Assembly: GCA_958451615.1 (NCBI GenBank)
Contig: CAUDQR010000005.1
Span: forward strand, 47,024 to 111,023
Length of the DNA: 64,000 nucleotides
Origin: an uncultured Collinsella sp.
GTDB taxonomy: Bacteria > Actinomycetota > Coriobacteriia > Coriobacteriales > Coriobacteriaceae
Direction of reading: 5' to 3'
The translations under genes and the position numbers were made by a program. The stretch's first letter is position 1. Each line of letters opens with the position of its first letter. This document shows positions 44,070 to 52,900 of the stretch, piece by piece. The notes under the pieces are model-generated. The model had not been told where the DNA came from. It ran no database searches and worked only from the letters and a program-made list of their open reading frames with translations.

Positions 44070-45275
44070 CTAGGCGTGGGATTTGGCGCGTGCGAGGGCT
44101 AGGCCTACGGCGGCGATGGCGGCGGCGAAGAGCACCGTGACGCCTAGGTCGCAGGCGATGTCGCCCAGCACGGCAGACGTCAGGTCCGAGGCAAGCGCCT
44201 CGCCGATCGCGTCGTTCACCCAATACGTCGGCACAAAGTGCGCCACCGTCTGCACGGCCGAGCCCATGAGCGACAGTGGCATCCAGGCGCCGCCCAAAAA
44301 CGTCATGAGCATGCCGAGCAGGTTGCCCACACCGTTGAGCAGCTCCTCGCGCGCGCCCAGGCTCGACAGCGTAAAGCCAACGGCCAGCGGCGTGCACGCC
44401 AGGGCAAACGTTGCCGCCAGCGCCAGGCACACGCGACCCACGCCGACCTCGGCAACCGCGCTGGCAAAGCCCACGACGCCCATCATGCTCGACACGAGCC
44501 AGATGCAGACGGCGAGCACGGCGGCGACCGCGAACACAGCGAGCGAACGCTGGCGCTCAGAGACCGGGCTGGCATCCATGCGGCGCACGCGCTCGGGCTC
44601 GTTCATGCCCGAAAACACCAGTCCCACCGACACGATGACCGACGAGATGATCGCGTACGCGCCAAAGTTGAAGTACGACTCGAGCGTGGTAGCAGCAGTC
44701 GAGTCGACCTTGACCTGCTCGATCTGGACCTCCGCGCGCTTTGCGGCCGCGTGCTCGGCGGCCCTTGCGACGTCACCGTTGGAGGCAGCGGGTTCAAGCG
44801 CCGCCGCAGCGCCCGCGAGCGAGATCCAGCGCGAGGCCTCGGCGGACGAAAGCGCCGCCGCCATGGTGCCGGAACCATAGGTCACGTCGAGCTTGGGCAG
44901 GGCCTCCCCCGCACGGGCGGCTGCAACAAGATCGTCCTCAAACCCCTCCGGGATAAAGAACACGCAATCGGCACTGCCCTTGGCGCTGTTGCTCTTGGAG
45001 AGCGCGTCGGCAAGGTCGTATGTGTCGTCGCCGACGCCCGTGACCAGGTCAAAGCGTGAGCCCAGGTGCTTGGTAAGCGCCCGCGAAAGGTCGCTATTGT
45101 CGCGGTCGACCACGATCACGTTGGTGTCGTAGGGCTTGTACTCGGTAAGCTGCGACGAGTTCCAGCTCACCGAAGCCGCGATGAATACGCCCATGAGCGA
45201 GATGAACACCGTATAGATGAGCAGGTAGAACGGGTGCGCCAGCGCCATGCGAAGCGCGGTCTTAAAGGTGCTCAT
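44070..45275 (-). CDS. ABC-2-type membrane permease (second subunit)
   Basis: 401 residues from ATG 45275. One N-terminal helix, a ~180-residue extracytoplasmic region, and about five C-terminal helices (around 213-398) match the ABC-2/YhgE-like permease layout (SSVIVSVGLVFSGMNEPERVRRMDASP before the helices is the coupling region). It overlaps the preceding permease gene by 14 bp and with it probably forms a heterodimeric channel for the ATPase encoded upstream. Substrate unknown; an antibiotic, bacteriocin or lipid is likely. Confidence 0.88.
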   Translation of the reverse strand: MSTFKTALRMALAHPFYLLIYTVFISLMGVFIAASVSWNSSQLTEYKPYDTNVIVVDRDNSDLSRALTKHLGSRFDLVTGVGDDTYDLADALSKSNSAKGSADCVFFIPEGFEDDLVAAARAGEALPKLDVTYGSGTMAAALSSAEASRWISLAGAAAALEPAASNGDVARAAEHAAAKRAEVQIEQVKVDSTAATTLESYFNFGAYAIISSVIVSVGLVFSGMNEPERVRRMDASPVSERQRSLAVFAVAAVLAVCIWLVSSMMGVVGFASAVAEVGVGRVCLALAATFALACTPLAVGFTLSSLGAREELLNGVGNLLGMLMTFLGGAWMPLSLMGSAVQTVAHFVPTYWVNDAIGEALASDLTSAVLGDIACDLGVTVLFAAAIAAVGLALARAKSHA

Positions 45276-46449
45276 AGCGGCTCCTTCCAAAGATCAGCGT
45301 AGCGGCGGCGACAAACACCAGGGCCATCAGGACGAGCGCGCCGGCGCGAACAGCGAAGGGCCCCAGGTCCTCAAAGAAATACAGGCGATTGAACATGTCG
45401 CAGATGAGCTTCACGGGGTTGAGCCAGCACTCGACCGGACAAGCGCGGGCGACGTCGTCGGCAAGCGCCATCGCCGGCTCGCCGTAGAGGCCGGCGAACA
45501 GGGCGCACGTGGTGGCAAAGCCCGTGAGGATGCCCGACTTGGATGCCTTGCCGCCCTTAACGGGAAGCGTGCCCACAAAAAGCCCCAGGCCCGTGGCGGC
45601 AAGCGCGGATGCAGCCCCGCCCAGCAGGCACAACCCCTCGCGCCCGCCAAAGTCGACGCCCACGACCAGGCGCACGTAGCCGATCGCAACCGCCATCGAT
45701 GCAAAGGAAACCAGCCACGAGCCGACAAAAATGCCGGCCAGCGACGCCGTCTTGGAAAGACCGCCCACGCAGCGGCGCGCGCCAAGGCCCGACAGATTAG
45801 GCTGCAAATCGACGACGCTCAAGGCGGCAAACTCGGCAGACATCATCGCGACCAGGCCAAAGAGCGCGTAGTAGTAGATGACCGTGCCATCGGGCGTGGC
45901 ACGAGTCAGGCTCATGCGGCGGGTTCCGCCCTCGAGCGACAGGGCGTGCGCAACCGCCGCCGGATCGGCGAGCGCCGCCGGGTTGTCCTGGGCAATCTGG
46001 GACATGAGCTCGACATTTTGCGTATACGAGCTTGCCACCGTTTCAAGGATGCTGCGGTCGGTGAGCACCGACGAGGCGCGCGAGCTGTCGTAACTCGACA
46101 GCAGCGTGAGCCTGGGCGTGCCCGCGGCATCAACCGTATAGATGCCCGCGACCTCGCCGGCCTTGAGCGCTTTGCGCGCGACAGCCAAGTCTTCGTACTC
46201 GCTCACATCGAGCAGCTGATCGTCGCCTGCCTTGGCAAGCGAAGCTGCCACATCCTTAAAGGTCGAGGCATCCCAGGCCTCGTCCGCCACGACGGCAACC
46301 GGCACCGGGTCGACCGTGCCGTCGGAGCTGAGGTTCGCAAACATAAACATGAACATCGTGGAAAGCGCGATAGGAAAGAGAGCGCCCCAGACCCACGTGC
46401 TCGGCCGGCGCAGCAGCGTCTTGACCGTGGTGATGATGGTGTTGAACAT
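45262..46449 (-). CDS. ABC-2-type membrane permease (first subunit)
   Basis: 395 residues. Same layout as the downstream paralogue: helix at about 21-38, extracytoplasmic domain, six C-terminal helices (about 190-385). The start follows the ATPase stop by 9 bp. Three-gene unit: ATPase, permease, permease. Confidence 0.88.
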   Translation of the reverse strand: MFNTIITTVKTLLRRPSTWVWGALFPIALSTMFMFMFANLSSDGTVDPVPVAVVADEAWDASTFKDVAASLAKAGDDQLLDVSEYEDLAVARKALKAGEVAGIYTVDAAGTPRLTLLSSYDSSRASSVLTDRSILETVASSYTQNVELMSQIAQDNPAALADPAAVAHALSLEGGTRRMSLTRATPDGTVIYYYALFGLVAMMSAEFAALSVVDLQPNLSGLGARRCVGGLSKTASLAGIFVGSWLVSFASMAVAIGYVRLVVGVDFGGREGLCLLGGAASALAATGLGLFVGTLPVKGGKASKSGILTGFATTCALFAGLYGEPAMALADDVARACPVECWLNPVKLICDMFNRLYFFEDLGPFAVRAGALVLMALVFVAAATLIFGRSRYEHL

Positions 46450-46458
46450 GGCCGCCCC

Positions 46459-47397
46459 CTAGTCGCGCAGCTCGCGGCCGGTGATCTCGAGGAACACGTC
46501 GTTGAGGGTCGGCGGTTCGGAATAGATGCGGCCGAGCGGCACGTCATGCGAGCGCAGCGCATCGAGAATGTCCGTCAGGTTGTGCGGGCTCGCTTCGCAC
46601 GAAAACGTGAGCTGTCCCGCCGTTGCCGAAAGGTCCAGAACGTGCGGCAGGCTTGCGACGGCACCGAGCGCCGCACTCGGAACCTCGCCGACCTCGATTA
46701 CAATCTTCTCGCCCATCTGAATCATGCGCTTGAGCTCGTCGTTAGTGCCCTGCGCCAGCACGCGGCCGCCGTCCATGATCATAATGCGGCTGCAGATCTG
46801 CTCGACTTCCTCCATGTAATGGCTGGTATACACCACCGTGGCGCCCTCGTCGCGCAGGCGGCAGATGCCCTCCAGGATGGCGTTGCGGCTTTGCGGGTCG
46901 ACCGCCACCGTGGGTTCGTCAAAAAAGATGAGCTCGGGCTTGTGCGCGATGCCGCAGGCAATGTTGAGACGACGCGCCAGGCCGCCCGAGAGCTTGCCGG
47001 GGCGGAACTTGGTAAAGTCGCCCAGTCCGACAAAGTCGATCGCCTCGTCCACCAGCGCGCGGCGGCGCTTGCGGTCGTTGACGTAGAGACTACAGAAATA
47101 GTCGATGTTCTCGCGCACGGTGAGCTCGTCGAACACCGCCACCTGCTGCGGCACCACACCGATGCGGCGCTTGAGGTCGTAGCGGGCGGGCGTCATGCGC
47201 TCGCCGAATAGCTCGATGGTGCCCTTGTCGTAGGCGAGCAGCTGCAGGATGCAGTTGATGGACGTGGTCTTGCCCGAGCCGTTGGGGCCCAGCAGGCCAA
47301 AGATCTCGCCAGGGGCGATGCACAGGTTAAAGTGGTCGAGCGCGATAAGATCGTCGTAGCGCTTGACGAGATTTTCGACGTGGACGATGTCTGTCAT
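46459..47397 (-). CDS. ABC transporter ATPase (DrrA-type exporter)
   Basis: 312 residues from ATG 47397; an upstream extension to 47463 is not supported. Walker A GPNGSGKTT, signature LSGGLARRLN, Walker B LIFFDEP and switch His YTSHYMEE are intact, and the C-terminal ~80 residues form the extra domain typical of DrrA/CcmA-like exporters. It is divergent from a NarL-type kinase/regulator pair, a standard arrangement for stress-inducible exporters in Gram-positive bacteria. Confidence 0.95.
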   Translation of the reverse strand: MTDIVHVENLVKRYDDLIALDHFNLCIAPGEIFGLLGPNGSGKTTSINCILQLLAYDKGTIELFGERMTPARYDLKRRIGVVPQQVAVFDELTVRENIDYFCSLYVNDRKRRRALVDEAIDFVGLGDFTKFRPGKLSGGLARRLNIACGIAHKPELIFFDEPTVAVDPQSRNAILEGICRLRDEGATVVYTSHYMEEVEQICSRIMIMDGGRVLAQGTNDELKRMIQMGEKIVIEVGEVPSAALGAVASLPHVLDLSATAGQLTFSCEASPHNLTDILDALRSHDVPLGRIYSEPPTLNDVFLEITGRELRD

Positions 47398-47583
47398 GAG
47401 GCGGCCCTTCTGTTGATTGCGGCCCGGTACGATTGCATCATCGCAGGAACCGCCGGCGCGCACCAGTGAGCTTTGTCACGAGTGCGGGGCTTGGTCGCGT
47501 GGCCTGCTGACGCGACCGCCCCGCCGCGTGGGAGGAATGTCACGCTTGCTCTGAGTGGCGCCTCCCCCGTGCGCGGCATCGCG

Positions 47584-47589
47584 TACAAT
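47584..47589 (+). promoter_or_regulatory. -10 element giving a possible leaderless kinase mRNA
   Basis: TACAAT ends 6 nt before ATG 47596, so transcription would begin at or next to the start codon. No SD lies in between, and the -35 match is weak. Leaderless mRNAs are common in actinobacteria. Confidence 0.45.
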
Positions 47590-47595
47590 ACCCGT

Positions 47596-48741
47596 ATGAA
47601 CAGGCTATTCGACAAATCGATCGTGCTGGCGTGCTGCATCGCAGCCGCCACGGGCCTTGCTGTGGATGCTCGCCTGGTCGCGGCGTTTTGCCTGGGCGTT
47701 ATTGCCACCTCACTGGCCGAGGTCGCACAGGGAAATCGCGCCCGCCGTGCGAGCGAGGCCGTGAGCTACGCTTACATCATCGCGGCTGTCTTCGTGCCGC
47801 CGTTTGTGCCGTTTGCGCCTCTCGCCCTCTATGACATCGCGCGGCGGGCGCGCCGTGAGCACGCCTGGGCCGCGCTGGGCATTGGCGCCACCTTTGTCTT
47901 TGCGCTCGTCGCGGACCTTCGCACCGACGCGCTCACCGCCCGAACGCTCCTGCTGACCGCCATCCTTTCGGTCGCCGCCACGTTGCTGTCGCTGCGCACC
48001 GCGCAGCTGGAGCGCGAACAGGAACGCATGCGTCGCACCCGCGACAAGCTGCAAGAACGCGCCCTGGCACTCGAGGCACGCAACCGCGACCTCGCCGACC
48101 GCCAGGACTACGAAGTCGAGCTCGCGACGCTCGCCGAACGCGCCCGCATCGCGCGCGAAATCCACGATAACGTGGGCCACCAGCTCACGCGCGCTTCGCT
48201 TCAAACCGAAGCCCTGCGCGTGGTCCATGCCAACGAGCCCGGCGTTGCCGCCGATTTCGCCGACGTCAAATACACCGTTGACGAGGCGCTCCAGCTCGTG
48301 CGCGCCAGCGTCCACGCGCTCAACGACAATGCAACCAACCTCTCCGTGCGGCTCGAACGCATCGTTGAAGGCGCACGCTCGGACAGCGGTCCGCAGATTG
48401 AGCTTGAGGTTTTGACCGAGCATACGCCCGCCAACGTCGCCAACTGCTTTGCGGCGGTGCTGCGCGAGGCGCTTTCCAACGCCATGCGCCACGCCCATGC
48501 CAAAACCATTACCGTGCGGTGCATGGAGCATCCGTCGTTTTACCAGCTCATCGTTACCGATGATGGCGCAGACGCGACCCCGGCGAGCAGCAGCAACGTC
48601 GCAGAAGGCATGGGGCTCGTCTCCATGCGCGAGCGCGTCGAGGCGCTTGGCGGAACCTTCACCGCCGGCCTGCGCGCCGGCGCCCCCGGCTGGCGCGTGT
48701 TTGCCACCGTCCCCAAACAGCAAGGAGATGACGCCCGATGA
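47596..48741 (+). CDS. NarL-type sensor histidine kinase
   Basis: 381 residues from ATG 47596; the longer frame from 47473 covers the divergent promoter. Four to five hydrophobic helices occupy about residues 5-120, followed by a coiled coil, HisKA_3 with the phospho-acceptor His in AREIHDNVGHQLT, and an HATPase_c domain (N box REALSNAMRHAHA; G box AEGMGLVSMRERVEALGG). It overlaps the regulator gene by 4 bp. With the divergent ABC exporter it resembles LiaSR/YvfTU-type systems that sense envelope damage and induce efflux. Confidence 0.93.
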   Translation: MNRLFDKSIVLACCIAAATGLAVDARLVAAFCLGVIATSLAEVAQGNRARRASEAVSYAYIIAAVFVPPFVPFAPLALYDIARRARREHAWAALGIGATFVFALVADLRTDALTARTLLLTAILSVAATLLSLRTAQLEREQERMRRTRDKLQERALALEARNRDLADRQDYEVELATLAERARIAREIHDNVGHQLTRASLQTEALRVVHANEPGVAADFADVKYTVDEALQLVRASVHALNDNATNLSVRLERIVEGARSDSGPQIELEVLTEHTPANVANCFAAVLREALSNAMRHAHAKTITVRCMEHPSFYQLIVTDDGADATPASSSNVAEGMGLVSMRERVEALGGTFTAGLRAGAPGWRVFATVPKQQGDDAR

Positions 48742-49367
48742 GGCTCATAGTTGTCGACGACGACCGCTTGGTAGTCGATTCGCTCAAGATTATCCTGGGC
48801 GCCCAGCCGCAGATCGAAGTGGTGGGCACCGGAGCCGACGGCAACGACGCGGTGGCACTCTACGCCGAGCACGCGCCCGATATCGCGCTGCTCGACATTC
48901 AGATGCCGGGGCGCGACGGCCTTTCGGCGGCGCGCGAAATCCTTGAGCGCGACCCTTCGGCGCGCGTGGTGTTTCTGACGACATTCTCGGATGACGAGTA
49001 CATTGTGTCGGCGCTCAAACTGGGCGCCCGCGGCTACCTGATTAAAACCGATGTCGCCGTCATTCCTCCGGCGTTGGCGCAAGTCATGGACGGCAAACGC
49101 GTGCTCGAGGGTAAGGCGATCGAAGATATCAACTTTGATGGGACGGGCGTCGATGCCGGCACGACCCGCCGGCCCGCGGCCTTCGCCAGCCTAACCGACC
49201 GCGAGTTCGAAGTCGCCGAGCTCATCGCCCGCGGCCTCGACAACAAGGAGATTGCCGCCACCGCCTATATGGGCGAAGGCACCGTACGCAACCACATCAG
49301 CTCGATCCTGGCAAAGATGGGCCTGCGCAACCGCACGCAGATCGCCATCGCCTACCTGCGAGGGTAG
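48738..49367 (+). CDS. NarL/LuxR-family response regulator
   Basis: 209 residues. Receiver domain with D8/D9 acidic pair, phospho-acceptor Asp in LLDIQMPGRDG (about 54), Thr in FLTTFSDD and Lys in YLIKTD; LuxR HTH at the C-terminus (LTDREFEVAELIARGLDNKEIA...GTVRNHISSILAKMGLRNR). It is coupled to the kinase gene by a 4-bp overlap. Its likely target is the divergent exporter operon starting at 47397. Confidence 0.95.
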   Translation: MRLIVVDDDRLVVDSLKIILGAQPQIEVVGTGADGNDAVALYAEHAPDIALLDIQMPGRDGLSAAREILERDPSARVVFLTTFSDDEYIVSALKLGARGYLIKTDVAVIPPALAQVMDGKRVLEGKAIEDINFDGTGVDAGTTRRPAAFASLTDREFEVAELIARGLDNKEIAATAYMGEGTVRNHISSILAKMGLRNRTQIAIAYLRG

Positions 49368-49428
49368 TTGCCCGACGATCAACCGCTCCGGCATAGCAAA
49401 ATGGCTGCCACCGATTTAATGCCATTTC

Positions 49429-49580
49429 AAAACTATGCCGGTTTACGGGGCTAAACTCAGGACCCCCATCCATACCCGCGTTTTCTGCAAAATGACGGCG
49501 CGTCTACCTGCGGTTTTATTTTCACGAATATCGGCATGGTTGGGGACTCGTGACTCAGCCCCGTAAACCGGCATAGTTTT
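49429..49580. repeat. Long palindrome type A, left copy
   Basis: Perfect 24-bp arms at 49429-49452 and 49557-49580 (AAAACTATGCCGGTTTACGG type), with a ~104-nt interior carrying CTACCTGCGGTTTTATTTT and partly paired CCCCATCCATAC/GCATGGTTGGGG. The other copy is at 57019-57170. With 49627-49663 and 49675-49831 it fills the 49368-49976 gap; no gene is seen there. Confidence 0.85.
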
Positions 49581-49626
49581 GTACGGGCAGCCCTGCACGA
49601 GTGCCTCCGCAAGCCTTGCGGGACCA

Positions 49627-49663
49627 AAATGATCCGTTTTCCTCCGTCCCCGGGGGATCATTT
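49627..49663. repeat. Short hairpin repeat type C, copy 1
   Basis: AAATGATCC (49627-49635) pairs with GGATCATTT (49655-49663). The core CGTTTTCCTCCGTCCCC recurs at about 56718-56755 and, degenerate, at 56956-56992, always beside the long palindromes. Confidence 0.75.
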
Positions 49664-49674
49664 GGCGGCGCCAA

Positions 49675-49831
49675 CCACGAAATCGGCCCATCTACTACGT
49701 TTGACTCGATACCCCCGACCATACCCCTGTTTTCCAGAAAACTGCAGGCGTTCTACCTGCGGTTTTGTTTTCGCGTTTTTGGCATGGTTGGGGGTAAGGG
49801 GTTAAACGTAGTAGATGGGCCGATTTCGTGG
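49675..49831. repeat. Long palindrome type B, left copy
   Basis: Perfect 28-bp arms at 49675-49702 and 49804-49831 (CGGCCCATCTACTACGTTT type). The interior holds an inner hairpin CTGCAGG/CCTGCGG followed by TTTTGTTTT, which looks like an intrinsic terminator in + orientation. The other copy is at 56776-56913. Confidence 0.88.
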
Positions 49832-49859
49832 CGGCCCTTCCTCCCCTGCGCACAAAAGT

Positions 49860-49963
49860 GCCGCCACGGAGAAGGGAGACGTCTCCGTGGCGGCTGGGGG
49901 TGGGGGGGGGGGGGGCTATGGTCTTGCGCCCCACCGGCCGCCCGGGGCCTTTTGGCCCCGGGC
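49860..49963. other. Hairpins and 14-G homopolymer behind the adhesin gene
   Basis: A strong GCCGCCACGGAGA/TCTCCGTGGCGGC stem (about 49859-49893), a run of 14 G (49902-49915) and a 10-bp GCCCGGGGCC/GGCCCCGGGC stem (49940-49949 with 49954-49963) lie just after the adhesin stop. The hairpin nearest the gene may be its terminator. The G-run is prone to slippage and to assembly error. Confidence 0.65.
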
Positions 49964-49976
49964 GCTGCCAGCGTGC

Positions 49977-52900
49977 CTAGCGCTTACGGATACCCCAGAC
50001 CAGGGCTCCGACGCCGGCCATGGCAATAACAAATGCCATGAGCAGTGCGGCGGCCTGCTGGTCACCTGTGGTGGGCAGGAAACCCTTGACCGTCTTGACG
50101 ATGTTCGTCACGGTCTTGGGCGTGCCGGGATCGGGCGTCGGCACGGGCGTCTCGGGCTTCTTGTACGTGTTGTTGAACACGATACCCTCGACACTCTTGT
50201 CGCCCTTGGTAAAGGTGACGTTCGCCTTGAGGCTGCCCTCGCCGTCGTCGACCACGTTGACGGTCGCGGTAAAGACGGACTTGTCATAGGTCATACCGGT
50301 CTCGTCGCCCTTGACCTCGCTGATGGTGTAGACGTACGTACCGGGCTCGTCGTACTCGAACTTGTCGAAGTTGATCTTGCCGTCGGCATCGTTGGTGACG
50401 GTGGACTCGATGTCCTCGCCAACGAGCTTAAAGCTAAACTCGTCCTTCTTGAGCTCGCGTCCCTCGAGCACCTTGATGGCGCCGATGGAGACCTGCGTGG
50501 GCATGGCGTGATACTTGTTGGTAAAGCCAGCCGACTCGGTGGTTCCCTCGAGCTTGTGCGTCGCGGTCAGCGTGCCGTCGCCATTGTCGGAGACGGTGGT
50601 CACGACGGTGTAGGTCGTACCGTCATAGGTGACGCCCTTGTACAGGCCGAGCGCGTTGGGACAAGCCTCGCGCAGCGTGTACGTGTGCGTGCCGGGCGCC
50701 TCGTAGCGGATCGGGCTCAGCGTAACGTTGCCGCTGGCGTCGTTGGTGCCACTAGCGACAGTCACGCCGTCCTCGAGCAGCTCAAACGTGAACTCGCCAG
50801 CTGCAAGATCACGTCCGGTCAGACGCTTGACGGTCGTGACCTGATCGGTCACGGAAGAATCGGTAGGCGTCACGCTGTACGTGTTGGTGAACGTAAAGTC
50901 CGCACCGTCGCCGCCGTCGCGCTTGACGCTCAGGTGCCCAGCGCCGTCGTCAGTCACGGTGTAGGAAACCTTGCGCGCGGTATTGGCGTCGTTAGTCACG
51001 CCAGGGGCGGTGCCGGACTCGGTCACCGTGTAGGTAAAGGTGTGCGAGCGCGGGGCAGCGGGATCTGCGGGCTCGGATTCGTCGCTGGGCTCGTCGGCGT
51101 TGGCATCAGCGTCGGCGTTGGCCTCTTCAGCCTCTGCCTCGTCGGCCTCGTCTGCCTCGGCCTTATCGGTCGCATCGTCCGTCACGCCCAGGGCGCGGTT
51201 GAGGTCCTCGAGCGTAAAGTGGATCTTGCCAAAGTCCACGTTGCCGGCCGCGTCGTTGGTTGCGGTCGTGCGCTCGGGCATCGGGGCACCCGCCTCATCG
51301 GCGGCCACGGTAAAGGTAAACTTACCCGTGATGTCGGCCGGGGTCAGGCCCTCGGCAGCCTGGAGCTTCTTGGTGCCGGCAAGCGCGGCGTCAACGGCAT
51401 CGGCGCCGTAGACGTTCTCGAACAAGGGCTCGATGCCACCGTAGTCGACCGTTGCCGTCAGGGTACCGTCACCGTTATCGACGACGATAACCTTAAAGCC
51501 AAAGTACCACGTTGTAGCAGAAACGCCGTTCGGCAGCCCGTGTATAGCTTCGTAGGCCGTGTAGTTAATGGTCCAAGCAAGCTTACCGTCCTTGTCGGTA
51601 CGATGGGCAAGCCCGGCAGACTCAAGATCGGCAAGCATCTTGGTGTCGTAGTGCAGCGCATCAAAGCTCACGTGCCCACCGATATTGGGCTTGAGATTTT
51701 CATAACCCACAAGCTCACCCTGATAGGCGATACCGAACCAGAACTCGCCGTCAACCATCGGGCGACCGGTCAGGGTCTTGGCGGCAACGACCTGAGCAGC
51801 GGTGCCACCAGGCGTGTTGGTCGTAGCGCTATAGCTGTTGACGAACGGGACCACGGCGCTCTCGACCGCGGCCGCGCCGGTCTTGTACTCGGTCACCAGC
51901 GTGCCCTCGGAACCGCCGGAGACGGTCGTCGTGGCGGTGAGCGTGCCGGCGGTGTCGTCGGCGATGGCGATCGTCACGGTGCGGACAGCGTCGTCGTAGG
52001 TGTAACCCGGCTGGCCGTCATTCTTCTCGGCAACGGTGTATGTAAAGGTCTTGCCGGCATCAGCCTGCGTAAATTTGACCTCATGGCCCGCCAGAATGTC
52101 AATCTGGCCGACTGTTCCCTCTATCGTTGCGGGGGACTCATAGTTGTTGGCCCCGGGCAGCAGGCCAAGTGCGCTAGCCGAATCATCGTCGGCGGGCGTC
52201 ACGGTAAAGGTGAACTGGCCCTCGGTCATGGGGCGTCCGTAGAGGGTCTTGCTGAGCTTGAGGCCGCCGGCCGCGGCGTAATCGAGCTCAGTGCGGTACG
52301 TGTTGGTAAAGCGTCCGTTTTCCTTCTTAGTGACGTTGGCGGTCAGGGTGCCATCGCTGTCCTCGGTCACGGTCACTTCGGCGGTTGCGACATGCGCGTC
52401 ATACGTCATGCCGACCGTGCTGCCCGCGTTCTCGCGAATCTCGTACTTATAGGTTCCGGCAGCGGCGTAGTGGATCTTACCGAACTTGATGGCGACGATG
52501 CCGTCCTTCGCGTCCCTCTTGCTCACGGTTACGGTTGCGGGATCGGGCAGCGGGGTGCCTTCGGGGGCGGTGATGGTAAAGCTGAACTCGTCCCCATCCG
52601 TCCAGTCGCGACCGTCAATAGCCTTGCTCAGGCCAAAGTCGAGCTCGGTCTCGAGCGGGGTCACGCTGTAGGTGTTCTTGAAGATCGCAGCCTCAGCATT
52701 CTTCAGAACATGCTGGGCACTGAGCGTGCCGTCGCCGTTATCGGTGATGGTCGTCTCGATGGCGAACTTGGCGTCACTGTAGGTAATGCCCTTGCTGGTG
52801 GTTCCGCCCTTGACCTCGCGCAGCGTGTAAGCGTGCGTTCCGGCCTTGTCGTACTTCACGGCGCTCATCGTGATCTTGCCATCGGCGGCGTTCTTGCCGG

